Positions 14,896 through 22,815 of a stretch of 39,059 nt of DNA are shown piece by piece. Source of the DNA: JAIRNF01 sp031550925 (GTDB lineage Bacteria; Bacteroidota; Bacteroidia; Bacteroidales; UBA932); the NCBI GenBank assembly GCA_031550925.1, contig JAVBOE010000046.1, positions 1 through 39,059 on the forward strand, given 5' to 3'. The stretch's first letter is position 1. The number at the start of each line of letters is the position of its first letter. A model generated the notes under the pieces. That model worked only from the letters and a program-made list of their open reading frames with translations, searched no databases and had not been told where the DNA came from. Made by a program: the position numbers and the translations under genes.

Positions 14896-16425
14896 ATGGC
14901 AAAAACATTTAACAATAACCGCCCAAAATCCAGTATTAACGATCTAAGCTTGGCTATAGGTAAGAAACCACCACAAGCGCTAGACTTAGAAGAAGCGGTG
15001 TTGGGAGCCATAATGCTCGAGCAAAATGCGTTTATTGATTTACAGGGAATACTTAAGCCGGATAGCTTTTACAAAGAAGCGCACCAGAAGATATACGGTG
15101 CAATCCAACGCCTATCGGCAAACCACGATCCGATAGACCTGCTTACCGTTACCGAAAACCTCTCTCAACACGGCGAACTGGAAGATATTGGCGGTGCTAC
15201 CTATCTTGTACAGCTTACACAGCGCATTGGTTCGGGAGCACATGCCGAGTATCACGCTAAGATTGTTGCACAAAAATTTATTCAGCGCGAGCTTATCCGT
15301 ATTTCGAGCGATATACAAAAGAAAGCATTTGACGAAGCTGCCGATGTAAACGATTTGCTCGATCAGGCGCAGCAAGATATCTTTCAGCTGGCTGAGGGTA
15401 ATATTCGCAAAGAAGTTCAGCGTGTAAGCATTATCGTAAAAGAAGCGCTAGAAGAGATAGAAACCGCCTCTGCCCGCAGCGATGGTTTCAGCGGTACACC
15501 CAGCGGATTCACCTCTATTGATAGAGTTACGTTGGGCTGGCAACCGTCTGATATGATTATTGTTGCAGCGCGTCCGTCTATGGGTAAAACGGCGTTCGTA
15601 CTCAGCATGGCGCGTAACATGGCTGTGGGACAAAATATTCCCGTTGCATTCTTCTCGCTCGAAATGTCGTCCGTGCAGCTTATTAAGCGTTTAATGGTAA
15701 GCGAATCGGGCATACCGTCAGAAAAAATCAGAAGCGGAAGGCTTTCTCCCGACGACTGGACTCAGCTTGATAAGAGCATCAAAGACTTGATAGAAGCCCC
15801 TCTGTTTATTGATGATACCCCTGCCCTATCTATCTTTGAGTTCAGGGCAAAAGCACGCCGTTTGGTCGCTACGCAAAAGATTAAGGCAATCGTTATCGAC
15901 TACCTTCAGCTGATGACAGGGCCCCCGGATTTGAAAGGGCTACGCGAGCAAGAGGTTTCTGCCATATCGCGCTCGCTTAAGGCAATTGCAAAAGAGCTGA
16001 ATATTCCTATCCTTGCGCTATCGCAGCTAAACCGTTCGGTAGAAACACGTACAGGTAACAAACGACCTCAGCTCTCCGACCTTCGCGAATCGGGAGCCAT
16101 AGAACAAGATGCCGACCTTGTACTGTTCATTCACCGTCCCGAGTACTACGGCATAACGCAAGACGAAATGGGCAACCCGCTTCATGGTATTGCCGAAATT
16201 ATTATTGCCAAGCATCGTAACGGTGCTGTTGGCGATGTTCAGCTACGCTTTGCAAAAGAGCAAGCCAAGTTCTACGACCTAGACGACCAAGAGTTTGATA
16301 GGCTGAAAGAAAAAGAATCATCCCAAGTTGTTACCTATAAATCTAAGATGAACGATGATAGCCCATCGTACGAGCAAGATTTCCCTCTAAACATTGATAA
16401 CAGCGGATTTGACGTACCATTTTAA
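14896..16425 (+). CDS. dnaB: Replicative DNA helicase DnaB
   Basis: A 509-residue hexameric replicative helicase. The N-terminal domain (PQALDLEEAVLGAIMLEQNAF at about 28-48) binds primase. The RecA-like C-terminal domain carries Walker A ARPSMGKT (225-232), KAIVIDYLQLM as Walker B, and the DnaB signatures FSLEMSS, SQLNRSVETR and RESGAIEQDADLVLFIHR. I start at ATG 14896 because the reading frame upstream passes through a promoter box and begins only with TTG. The length is normal, and no intein is present. It is probably a single-gene transcript; the peptidase gene follows 105 bp later. Confidence 0.96.
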   Translation: MAKTFNNNRPKSSINDLSLAIGKKPPQALDLEEAVLGAIMLEQNAFIDLQGILKPDSFYKEAHQKIYGAIQRLSANHDPIDLLTVTENLSQHGELEDIGGATYLVQLTQRIGSGAHAEYHAKIVAQKFIQRELIRISSDIQKKAFDEAADVNDLLDQAQQDIFQLAEGNIRKEVQRVSIIVKEALEEIETASARSDGFSGTPSGFTSIDRVTLGWQPSDMIIVAARPSMGKTAFVLSMARNMAVGQNIPVAFFSLEMSSVQLIKRLMVSESGIPSEKIRSGRLSPDDWTQLDKSIKDLIEAPLFIDDTPALSIFEFRAKARRLVATQKIKAIVIDYLQLMTGPPDLKGLREQEVSAISRSLKAIAKELNIPILALSQLNRSVETRTGNKRPQLSDLRESGAIEQDADLVLFIHRPEYYGITQDEMGNPLHGIAEIIIAKHRNGAVGDVQLRFAKEQAKFYDLDDQEFDRLKEKESSQVVTYKSKMNDDSPSYEQDFPLNIDNSGFDVPF

Positions 16426-16530
16426 CACCTTTAACCATGAAATAGCCATGAGCAATAAATTACACACCCTACGTAATGATTATCATGGCGTATTCCATCT
16501 GACCAAAATGTAAAAATCAAAAAAAATCAC

Positions 16531-18726
16531 ATGAAAAAATACTGGCTAATACTATTACTGCTTGTTGCCACATACCCTTCAAACGCACAGAAACAGCAGC
16601 TAACAGAAGAGCAGATAGTAAAATTCAATACTCTCGGTATTGTAAACCAACCCATGCGAGTACTATACTGGCTTAACGATAGCCAAGCCGTACTAAGCGT
16701 TCCAAACGATAGGGTTAACGGCAACCTATCTGCCATAATGCTGGTTGATGCAAAAAAGAAAACATTTACGCCTTATAAGGAATCTGCACCTCCCACTAGC
16801 TCTACTCCTCGCGTAATAATAAAAGATCTTGTACTGCATCTTATTGATGCTGCCAGCGACACGTTTAAAATTGTAACCATAAAAAAAGATATTACCAACC
16901 CGCTTCTATCCCCTGATGGTACTCGTGTTGCATTTACCCGTAACAACGACATGTATGTGCTTAATATTGCCGATAAAAAAGAAATCCGCTTGACATTTGA
17001 CGGCAGCGATGTTATTCTTAACGGATACGCATCGTGGGCATATATGGAAGAAATACTGGGACGCTCAACCGCTCACCGTGCGTTTTGGTGGTCGCCCGAT
17101 AGTAAACATTTGGCATTTTTCCACTCTGATGATAGCGAAACACCTCTATTCACCATAACAGAAGCCGATGGACAGCATGGAAGATTAGAGAGTCTTCGCT
17201 ACCCAAAAGCAGGAGATAAAGTTACAGATGTTCAACTGTGGATTGCCAATATAGAAGCAGAGGAGATAGCTGAATCTGATCTCCATTTTTTAGAAAAAAA
17301 ATACGGTGAGCACTATATAGGTACACCTATATGGCGACCGGATAGCAAAGGTATTCTGATGCAATGGATGAACCATGGGCAAGATTACCTGAAGCTGCTT
17401 GAAGTAAGCCCTGAAACAGGTGCCTGTAAAGAGCTTTACAGCGAGCAACAAAAAACATGGATCAGCTTAGATACAGATAATCGCGTTTACTATTTAGAAT
17501 CGGAGAAAGGGTTTATTCTGCAAAGCGATAAAAGCAAGTGGAATCATTTGTATTTATATGACATGGATGGTAAGCTTATCAACCCTATAACCAGCGGTAA
17601 TTACTCTGTTAGAAGCATTGTAAAAATTGACGAGGCAAACAAAGTGATCTACTTTACCTGCCAAAGAGATAACATGACTTTTACCGATTTATACAAGGTA
17701 GGATTTAACGGCAAGAAGCTTCAACGGTTGACATTCGGCGAATACAACCATGCCATATCACTATCTCCCAAAGGCGATTATTTTATCACTACCTATTCTA
17801 ACCATTCCACACCTTCAAAGGTTGCCTTATACACTAACAACGGCAAACTAATCACGGTATTGGATGATTGTAAAGGCAGTAATTTTGATAGCTACGAGCT
17901 ACCAAAAGTTGAGCTGGTAAGGGTAAAAAGTAAAGACGGAAAGTTCGACCTGCCAATGAAGGTAACATGGCCTATGAACATGAAAGCCGGAGAAAAATAT
18001 CCGGTTATAGTTAGCACGTATGCCGGTCCGGATGCACCCCGCTTACGCGGAGGTTGGGGCTTAACAAATAGCCACTGCTGGTACGCAAAAGAAGGTGTAA
18101 TACAAGTTACAGTCGATCATAGAGGTAGCGGTCACTTTGGCAAAGAGGGTACCGACTACATGCATCGCAACTTAGGTCACTGGGAAATGGAAGATTTTAA
18201 ACAATGCGTACAATGGCTGATAGATAACGTCCAAGCCGATCCGGAGAAGGTTTGCATTACAGGTTTCAGCTATGGTGGTTACATCAGCTGCTATGCCCTA
18301 GCCTACGCCCCCGAAGTTTTCACTCATGCCATGGCTGGCGGAAGTGTTACAGATTGGTTGCTATACGATGCCCCATATACCGAACGTTTCATGGATTCGC
18401 CACAAGAAAACCCCGATGGCTATAAGAGCAGCTCCGTATTCACCCACTTACCTAACATGAAAGGTAAGCTGCTGATTTATCACGGAGAGATAGATGAGAA
18501 TGTACATGTGCAAAACACCTTGCAGCTGGTAAGCAAGATGCAGGACTTGGGAAAAGATTTCGAGCTGATGATATTCCCATCTGGCCGACATGGTTGGCGA
18601 GGTGCAAAACGTGATTTTGAGAACAAAATGAGAATGGAGTTCTTATATAAGTACTTCTTAGAAAAACCCATCCCCGAAATACTTAAAACAGCCGAAAGTG
18701 CTGTTGGTGGAGCAGGCTCGTATTAA
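16531..18726 (+). CDS. Dipeptidyl peptidase IV (S9B)
   Basis: A 731-residue exported serine peptidase. Signal peptide MKKYWLILLLLVATYPSNAQ is followed by an eight-bladed beta-propeller (about 50-480) and an alpha/beta hydrolase domain. The propeller includes WAYMEEILGRS, matching the Glu-Glu motif with which DPP IV holds the substrate's free N-terminus, and the AFWWSPDSKHLAF strand. The catalytic triad is Ser580 (GFSYGG), Asp655 (HGEIDENVH) and His687 (SGRHGW). The enzyme removes X-Pro or X-Ala dipeptides from peptides in the periplasm, supporting peptide use in asaccharolytic or mixed feeders. GFSYGG instead of the usual GWSYGG is a conservative difference. No promoter or coupling with dnaB is obvious. 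Confidence 0.92.
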   Translation: MKKYWLILLLLVATYPSNAQKQQLTEEQIVKFNTLGIVNQPMRVLYWLNDSQAVLSVPNDRVNGNLSAIMLVDAKKKTFTPYKESAPPTSSTPRVIIKDLVLHLIDAASDTFKIVTIKKDITNPLLSPDGTRVAFTRNNDMYVLNIADKKEIRLTFDGSDVILNGYASWAYMEEILGRSTAHRAFWWSPDSKHLAFFHSDDSETPLFTITEADGQHGRLESLRYPKAGDKVTDVQLWIANIEAEEIAESDLHFLEKKYGEHYIGTPIWRPDSKGILMQWMNHGQDYLKLLEVSPETGACKELYSEQQKTWISLDTDNRVYYLESEKGFILQSDKSKWNHLYLYDMDGKLINPITSGNYSVRSIVKIDEANKVIYFTCQRDNMTFTDLYKVGFNGKKLQRLTFGEYNHAISLSPKGDYFITTYSNHSTPSKVALYTNNGKLITVLDDCKGSNFDSYELPKVELVRVKSKDGKFDLPMKVTWPMNMKAGEKYPVIVSTYAGPDAPRLRGGWGLTNSHCWYAKEGVIQVTVDHRGSGHFGKEGTDYMHRNLGHWEMEDFKQCVQWLIDNVQADPEKVCITGFSYGGYISCYALAYAPEVFTHAMAGGSVTDWLLYDAPYTERFMDSPQENPDGYKSSSVFTHLPNMKGKLLIYHGEIDENVHVQNTLQLVSKMQDLGKDFELMIFPSGRHGWRGAKRDFENKMRMEFLYKYFLEKPIPEILKTAESAVGGAGSY

Positions 18727-18790
18727 TGTTTAATGGTAAATTATTAAGGATAAAATAGTGTTGTTAATTGGTGAGTATGCAAATTTCTTA

Positions 18791-18798
18791 TACTTTTG
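18791..18798 (+). promoter_or_regulatory. -7 promoter box for tRNA-Leu
   Basis: TACTTTTG matches TAnnTTTG. A TTGG at 18768-18771 sits 19 bp upstream, the normal -33 spacing. The box ends 13 bp before the tRNA 5' end. Confidence 0.5.
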
Positions 18799-18811
18799 TA
18801 ACCCCAAACCT

Positions 18812-18895
18812 GCCCAGATGGTGAAATTGGTAGACACGCCACTTTGAGGGGGTGGTGCCGGTTACGGTGTGCAAGTTCGAGTCTTGTTCTGGGCA
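18812..18895 (+). tRNA. tRNA-Leu (anticodon GAG)
   Basis: An 84-nt class II tRNA. The 7-bp acceptor stem GCCCAGA/TCTGGGC is closed by discriminator A. The anticodon stem CCACT/GGTGG encloses loop TTGAGGG with anticodon GAG. A long variable arm (TGCCGGTTACGGTG) and the T arm with TTCGAGT follow. CCA is not encoded. Its 3' end is the probable attachment site of the prophage that starts immediately downstream. Confidence 0.95.
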
Positions 18896-18897
18896 CT

Positions 18898-18925
18898 AAT
18901 AGCGTTGATAATCAACGCTATTTTT
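18898..18925 (+). terminator. tRNA-Leu terminator
   Basis: A perfect 11-bp stem (18898-18908 with 18912-18922), a 3-base loop TAA and a T tract, starting 3 bases after the tRNA. It may be host or phage sequence, depending on where the attachment core ends. Confidence 0.75.
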
Positions 18926-18930
18926 CATTT

Positions 18931-18950
18931 GCAGAACCCAATGCAGAACC
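18931..18950. repeat. Short direct repeat near the prophage end
   Basis: GCAGAACC occurs at 18931-18938 and again at 18943-18950, a 12-bp period. Direct repeats of this kind beside a tRNA attachment core can be arm-type integrase binding sites; this is an inference from position only. Confidence 0.3.
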
Positions 18951-19034
18951 TTTTGAGGAAGATTAAAAAAGCGACCCGCCATTTTAAAGTAAAATAAACA
19001 GGTCGCCGAAACGCTCAGGTTTCCAAAGGTATTT

Positions 19035-19451
19035 TTATAATTCATCTATAACTTCGGCACGATACCCACCTCTATCTTTTGACAAGGATACAATTATTTT
19101 GCTTGTCTTTGTTGTAAAGAACGATGTTACTTCTACTCCATCTTTAAACGAAGAACGAAATAATAAATCGCATCGTAAAGAACCAGAGCTAACTTTTGCG
19201 CCAATTGAACTTAATTCAGTAGATGTTACCCCTGTATCTAAAGTCCCCAATGTTTTAAAATTTGGTGTTCCATCGCTATTAACCTTGTCTTCAAGGGCTA
19301 GAATTGTTATTGTTTCCCCTAGAACATTGTTATTAACTTTATATTTTACAACTTCTGTCTCTATTATCTGATCAGGTATATCATCAGCAGAGTCCGTTGA
19401 ACATCCAACCATTGGCAGCAAAAATAAAATGTAGAAAATAATTTTTCTCAT
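19035..19451 (-). CDS. Small lipoprotein of unknown function (prophage cargo)
   Basis: A 138-residue protein starting at ATG 19451 with a textbook lipoprotein signal (MRKIIFYILFLLPMVGC; Cys17), chosen over an in-frame ATG seven codons upstream. The mature part is rich in Ser, Thr and Asp and predicted beta strands, with no motif I recognise. It is the last gene before the tRNA and lies 35 bp after another exported-protein gene, apart from the lysis cassette and separated from it by a terminator. That placement is typical of a 'moron' expressed in the lysogen. A surface role such as superinfection exclusion is possible but unsupported. Confidence 0.65.
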   Translation of the reverse strand: MRKIIFYILFLLPMVGCSTDSADDIPDQIIETEVVKYKVNNNVLGETITILALEDKVNSDGTPNFKTLGTLDTGVTSTELSSIGAKVSSGSLRCDLLFRSSFKDGVEVTSFFTTKTSKIIVSLSKDRGGYRAEVIDEL

Positions 19452-19486
19452 GATAGTGTTTTTAGGCATCAACGTTATTTATGTTA

Positions 19487-20176
19487 TTATAATTTCCCTT
19501 TAGTGAATAACTTAAGAAATTCTTTATAAGGAACCTCAAAATAAGAGTTGTCAATATCGCTAATGGTAGGATAGCCAAGAATTTCGCCCCACCCAAATTT
19601 GAACCTAACTACATCATTTCCATTACTTGTGGTTCTTTTTGCCAAGAGGATAGCAATAACTTGTTTTTTACCTGATGTTTTTGCCAATTTGGAAAGTAAT
19701 GTGTATAGAAATTCATCTTCATTATAAGCCAAACTTCCAATCCATTTTTCTTCTATACAAAAAGATGTAAGTTGAATTGTTTCGCTGGGCTGAATATTTT
19801 TCAAACTATTATATTGCTCTTCTGAAACAATAGAGGCTTCAATAGTTTTATAACTCATCCAGTCCATTTTTAAGTTTGGATATTTATACCTTCCTTTCCA
19901 AAATAGTCTATATAATATTACTTTTTGCTCACCCATATATTCAACCATGCCAAAATATATTGACAAGAAGTTTTTGTCACCAAGACCTCCATAGTCAAGA
20001 GCGTTACTTTTACTACTCTCCCACTTTCCTATTGCTTCATTTTTTTGCCAAAATTTGGCTTTTTTAAGTTCTTGACTTTTATAGAATAACTTAACCCCGT
20101 CTGAATCTACTCTATCTTGAGCAAGAGAATAAAAACTAAAAATCAATAAAACTAAAAGAGCGAGAATCTTTTTCAT
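19487..20176 (-). CDS. Exported protein of unknown function (prophage cargo)
   Basis: A 229-residue protein starting at ATG 20176 with signal peptide MKKILALLVLLIFSFYSLAQ. The mature part is Lys-, Trp- and Tyr-rich, with a region LKMDWMSYKTIEASIVSEEQ and a C-terminal FEVPYKEFLKLFTKGKL. No domain is recognised. The codon use is more AT-rich than in the tail genes. It is probably co-transcribed with the downstream lipoprotein gene, and the unusual inverted-repeat region lies upstream. It may be lysogenic-conversion cargo. Confidence 0.65.
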   Translation of the reverse strand: MKKILALLVLLIFSFYSLAQDRVDSDGVKLFYKSQELKKAKFWQKNEAIGKWESSKSNALDYGGLGDKNFLSIYFGMVEYMGEQKVILYRLFWKGRYKYPNLKMDWMSYKTIEASIVSEEQYNSLKNIQPSETIQLTSFCIEEKWIGSLAYNEDEFLYTLLSKLAKTSGKKQVIAILLAKRTTSNGNDVVRFKFGWGEILGYPTISDIDNSYFEVPYKEFLKLFTKGKL

Positions 20177-20290
20177 AATAGCCTTTTTACTATGATTATA
20201 ATCAAGAGAGGGCAATTTGTTATGCTCCTCACTATTTTTTGGTGTATCTTGAGTTTTTTGCGCGGCTATAGTTGTTGAAAGGAAAAGAAA

Positions 20291-20426
20291 AGTGTGGGCT
20301 TATTCCTTACTAGCTAAGAGGTATCGCCAAACACCTTGTCTCCAATAAGGAACGCCCACACTTTATAAGAATGGGCGTTTTACTTATTGTTTTTTGGAGA
20401 CGGAAAAATTGGCGATTTTCTTAGCT
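20291..20426. other. Nested, mutually exclusive inverted repeats (possible structured RNA or DNA site)
   Basis: Structure 1, arms inward: AGCTAAG (20312-20318) with CTTAGCT (20420-20426); ATCGCCAA (20323-20330) with TTGGCGAT (20409-20416); GTCTCC with GGAGAC; AATAAG with CTTATT; CGCCCA with TGGGCG at the tip. Together this is one 115-nt irregular hairpin with small loops. Structure 2: AGTGTGGGC (20291-20299) plus TTCCTTA (20303-20309) pairs with TAAGGAA (20346-20352) plus GCCCACACT (20354-20362), 16 bp, and uses bases that structure 1 also needs. Such competition is typical of attenuators and some ncRNAs, but the function is unknown. Confidence 0.55.
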
Positions 20427-20450
20427 CAAAAACAATAGCAAAACGCTATT
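20427..20450 (-). terminator. Terminator of the late (lysis) operon
   Basis: On the minus strand AATAGC, a 5-base loop and GCTATT are followed at once by GTTTTT. It lies about 70 bp after the last lysis gene's stop. Confidence 0.7.
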
Positions 20451-20521
20451 AATTATTTAATAAAAATTACGCCCTAAAGTTAAGTAAAACTTCTTAAGAA
20501 GCGTGTTAATCATCATAAATA

Positions 20522-21112
20522 CTACTTTTTCAGCTCAATATACTCTGTGTAGATTATTTGGCTATGTGGATTTTTTGACAAAATTTCTTGGCGAATAGCC
20601 TTTGTGCCCCATTTGATAAACCAAAATTTACGAGGTACCCGGTGTACAACTTGTACAAGCGTATCAACACTTCGCACATTACAGGTTACTAACTCATCTC
20701 TAATTATTCCCGAAACATAAACCCAGCTATCACTCCAATCAAATTTCTGCACCGGTACAGGCGTTAACTTTTCAATAATTACAGTATCAGTAAGGGGTGC
20801 AGATGCTGTTATTTCTGTTTTCACTATGGTTGTACTGGCTGATTCAAGCCGTTTAACTTTTAGTCCTAAACTCTCTACAATCTTTGTCAACTCATGATTG
20901 TATTGTTCTAGCTCTTTTTTTGAGAGCGTCAGCTTTTCAACGCTGGCTGCGGATAAGCTATCAGCTGTTCGGTAGAACTCAATGCCGGAAAGTAGAGAAC
21001 GTTGATTATCGCTTAACCTATTCTTTTCATCCCTCAAGGTTTGGCATCTTTTTATACTTAGCCCTAGTGCAAGGACAGCAAGGACTAATGCGCCTAATAA
21101 ATATCTTTTCAT
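20522..21112 (-). CDS. Rz-like inner-membrane spanin candidate
   Basis: A 196-residue protein with one N-terminal transmembrane helix (MKRYLLGALVLAVLALGLSI) and then a long coiled coil (about 25-95, with heptads such as LSKKELEQYNHELTKIVESLGLKVKRLE). The C-terminal region is beta-rich. It follows the endolysin gene with an ATGA overlap and is the last gene of the late operon, the usual place for i-spanins, which join inner and outer membranes at lysis. Related Bacteroides phage proteins carry an unknown domain at this place. The spanin role is inferred from topology and position; no embedded outer-membrane lipoprotein partner was identified. Confidence 0.6.
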   Translation of the reverse strand: MKRYLLGALVLAVLALGLSIKRCQTLRDEKNRLSDNQRSLLSGIEFYRTADSLSAASVEKLTLSKKELEQYNHELTKIVESLGLKVKRLESASTTIVKTEITASAPLTDTVIIEKLTPVPVQKFDWSDSWVYVSGIIRDELVTCNVRSVDTLVQVVHRVPRKFWFIKWGTKAIRQEILSKNPHSQIIYTEYIELKK

Positions 21113-21612
21113 AGGTTTGCTCTGATTGTTTTGATTACACTCTTTAAAATGCTAGCGTATTCCGGGTCTGTCGCATACCCTGCTTTGGCTATTTCTTCTG
21201 CAAATAAATCAGGGTTGTGCTTGACCGTTAAAGCATTGGCGTATCTTTTGTTTTCAAAGAAAAATTTAGCGTGGTCGCTAAAACATTCCTCCGGTGTATC
21301 ATATTTTCGAAACCAATCTTTAACTCTATAGGTGTACTTCCCGTCTCCTCTCCTTGTGATGGATAGCACTTCGGGAAAACGATATCCTTGCTTTTCATCG
21401 CTTAAAACCTCTACCGTAGCTAGTAGCTGCTTCTTGTTTTCAGGCGTTGTTTTACTAGCCTTTACGCCAAAGAACATATTGCCCGGCGCAGATTTTCCCC
21501 AGCCACTCTCAAGTGCGGCTTGAGCAAGCGTAAAAATGGTACTAATACCCGTTTTCTCCTCTGTTTGCCGCGCAAAAGGTAAATATGCTGTAACAAATTG
21601 TTTTGGTGTCAT
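21109..21612 (-). CDS. Endolysin, glucosaminidase (FlgJ/lysozyme-like)
   Basis: A 167-residue glucosaminidase-domain protein. IFTLAQAALESGWGKSAPGNMFFGVKA (about 26-52) is the core of the FlgJ/LytG-type N-acetylglucosaminidase family, with Glu35 as the likely catalytic acid. DWFRKYDTPEECFSDHAKFF and the C-terminal YATDPEYASILKSVI are also typical. It would cleave the glycan strands of peptidoglycan to release phage. No signal peptide is visible, so export would need a holin. It overlaps the upstream gene by ATGA (21609-21612) and the downstream spanin-like gene by ATGA (21109-21112). Confidence 0.88.
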   Translation of the reverse strand: MTPKQFVTAYLPFARQTEEKTGISTIFTLAQAALESGWGKSAPGNMFFGVKASKTTPENKKQLLATVEVLSDEKQGYRFPEVLSITRRGDGKYTYRVKDWFRKYDTPEECFSDHAKFFFENKRYANALTVKHNPDLFAEEIAKAGYATDPEYASILKSVIKTIRANL

Positions 21613-22262
21613 AACTCTTTTTTTACAGGTTTATATTCGGGCAAAATATCTGCTACAAGAATGCTCTTCTTTGCTATTTTGCCTTTTACATAGTCTAGAT
21701 TATCGGGGCGGCTATGTGTATACTCTACACATAAAATACCCTCCCATATCCCTTGCTCATCAAGCATTCTACGGAAAACAAGCGTTTTAACCCCCCTCCG
21801 ATAAGCTTCTAGATAAACTTTATTGTCTTTAATCTCGTCAAGGTCTTTGTAAATCATCCAATCTTCATTGGATATTCTTGCGATAAATCCCGCCCAATCT
21901 GACATTTTCTGAAACTGAAAATTGTCCTTTTGAGCAGAAACGTCTCGTTTTTGATGTAACACTTCAAGGGAAACAGAAATATATTGCCGGTCAGACAAGG
22001 GATGCGGCTGTATCACAAATACACGGTCGGCGTTTATCTCAAACATCAATTCCCACATATAGCCATACAGCTTACTATATGTATTGCTAAGCCTATTCCG
22101 TTCAACCTCAAATTTTCGTTTGTCCTCATCCTCAATTTTTTTAAATCGCTTTTCTTGCTCAAGCTCTTTTTGCTTTAAGCGAGAATTTATTATTGGGAGA
22201 ACAATTGCTGTTATTATCACACCTAATGCTCCAACAAACGCTGCTATACCTTGCCAATCCAT
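21609..22262 (-). CDS. Membrane-anchored protein next to the endolysin, unknown function
   Basis: A 217-residue protein. A single N-terminal transmembrane helix (GIAAFVGALGVIITAIVLPII) is followed by a charged coiled-coil stretch (KQKELEQEKRFKKIEDEDKRK). A soluble C-terminal domain (about 80-200) resembles a GAF-type fold (DRVFVIQPHP, TLVFRRMLDEQGIWEGILCVEYTH). It sits immediately before the endolysin with an ATGA overlap, so a lysis-related role is plausible, but a one-helix protein with a large soluble domain is not a standard holin. Proteins of this shape are common in Bacteroidales prophages and remain uncharacterised. Confidence 0.6.
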   Translation of the reverse strand: MDWQGIAAFVGALGVIITAIVLPIINSRLKQKELEQEKRFKKIEDEDKRKFEVERNRLSNTYSKLYGYMWELMFEINADRVFVIQPHPLSDRQYISVSLEVLHQKRDVSAQKDNFQFQKMSDWAGFIARISNEDWMIYKDLDEIKDNKVYLEAYRRGVKTLVFRRMLDEQGIWEGILCVEYTHSRPDNLDYVKGKIAKKSILVADILPEYKPVKKEL

Positions 22263-22337
22263 ACAAATAATTGTAGTTAAAATTTCTGTAAAGATAATTT
22301 AAGTGATTACAATATAATCATTAATAAAATAAAAAAA

Positions 22338-22814
22338 TTAACCCGCCATTTCTTCAAGTTCATTAATCTTACCCCTTATTGCCTGCCGTTCAGCATGAAG
22401 AGCGTTAATGTCATACGGCAATACTTCTCCAAGTAGATTTGCCTCATAGCATTTAATTATTTTGTAGTCGCTATTAGATAGCTCTTTTTTTAAGTCCTCT
22501 ATTCGACTTTTTATGAGATACTGTTCTTGGCGAACTTCCCATTTTTGTTGGATAGTATTACTACTTTCCTCATAATAAGGAGTAGCCGCCTCAAAAATAT
22601 CAGTCGTTGGCGGGTTGCTCTCAGAAAAAGGCAGCATATTTTCCAAATCTTTGATTCTTGCATCATATCCCGCTTCTAAAGATTTATATGCTTCTGAGGA
22701 GTCAGGCAAAGATGCTGCTTGTTGGTTAAATTGGAATAACTCCAACTCCTTAGCATTATCTATGTCTACAACATAAATCGTGTATTTATCAATTATTCTC
22801 GCTCTAATATCCAT
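22338..22814 (-). CDS. Phage protein, possibly tail-fibre assembly or accessory
   Basis: A 158-residue protein. The start ATG at 22812-22814 lies one base after the stop of the 1200-residue tail protein; an in-frame ATG at 22964 would overlap that gene by about 150 bp and is not favoured. The N-terminus (MDIRARIIDKYTIYVVDIDN) is strand-forming. The rest is acidic and helical, with likely coiled coils (QQKWEVRQEQYLIKSRIEDLKKEL and HAERQAIRGKINELEEMAG). Its position just after a tail-tip gene is where tail-fibre chaperones often sit. No family is recognised. Confidence 0.55.
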   Translation of the reverse strand: MDIRARIIDKYTIYVVDIDNAKELELFQFNQQAASLPDSSEAYKSLEAGYDARIKDLENMLPFSESNPPTTDIFEAATPYYEESSNTIQQKWEVRQEQYLIKSRIEDLKKELSNSDYKIIKCYEANLLGEVLPYDINALHAERQAIRGKINELEEMAG

Positions 22815-22815
22815 G

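Larger units (their letters stand above)
20177..20521. other. Intergenic region between lysis and cargo genes
   Basis: No coding sequence. It contains the complex inverted-repeat region (20291-20426) and a minus-strand terminator for the lysis operon (20427-20450). An AT-rich stretch with the palindrome TTCTTAAGAA follows at about 20491-20500. The promoter of the two cargo genes should lie between 20177 and 20290, but no TAnnTTTG box stands out on the minus strand. Confidence 0.6.

Noticed and set aside
20312..20426. Integron attC-like site
   Set aside because: Nested arms were considered, but no R''/R' core triplets are placed as in attC, and there is no integron integrase or cassette array in view.
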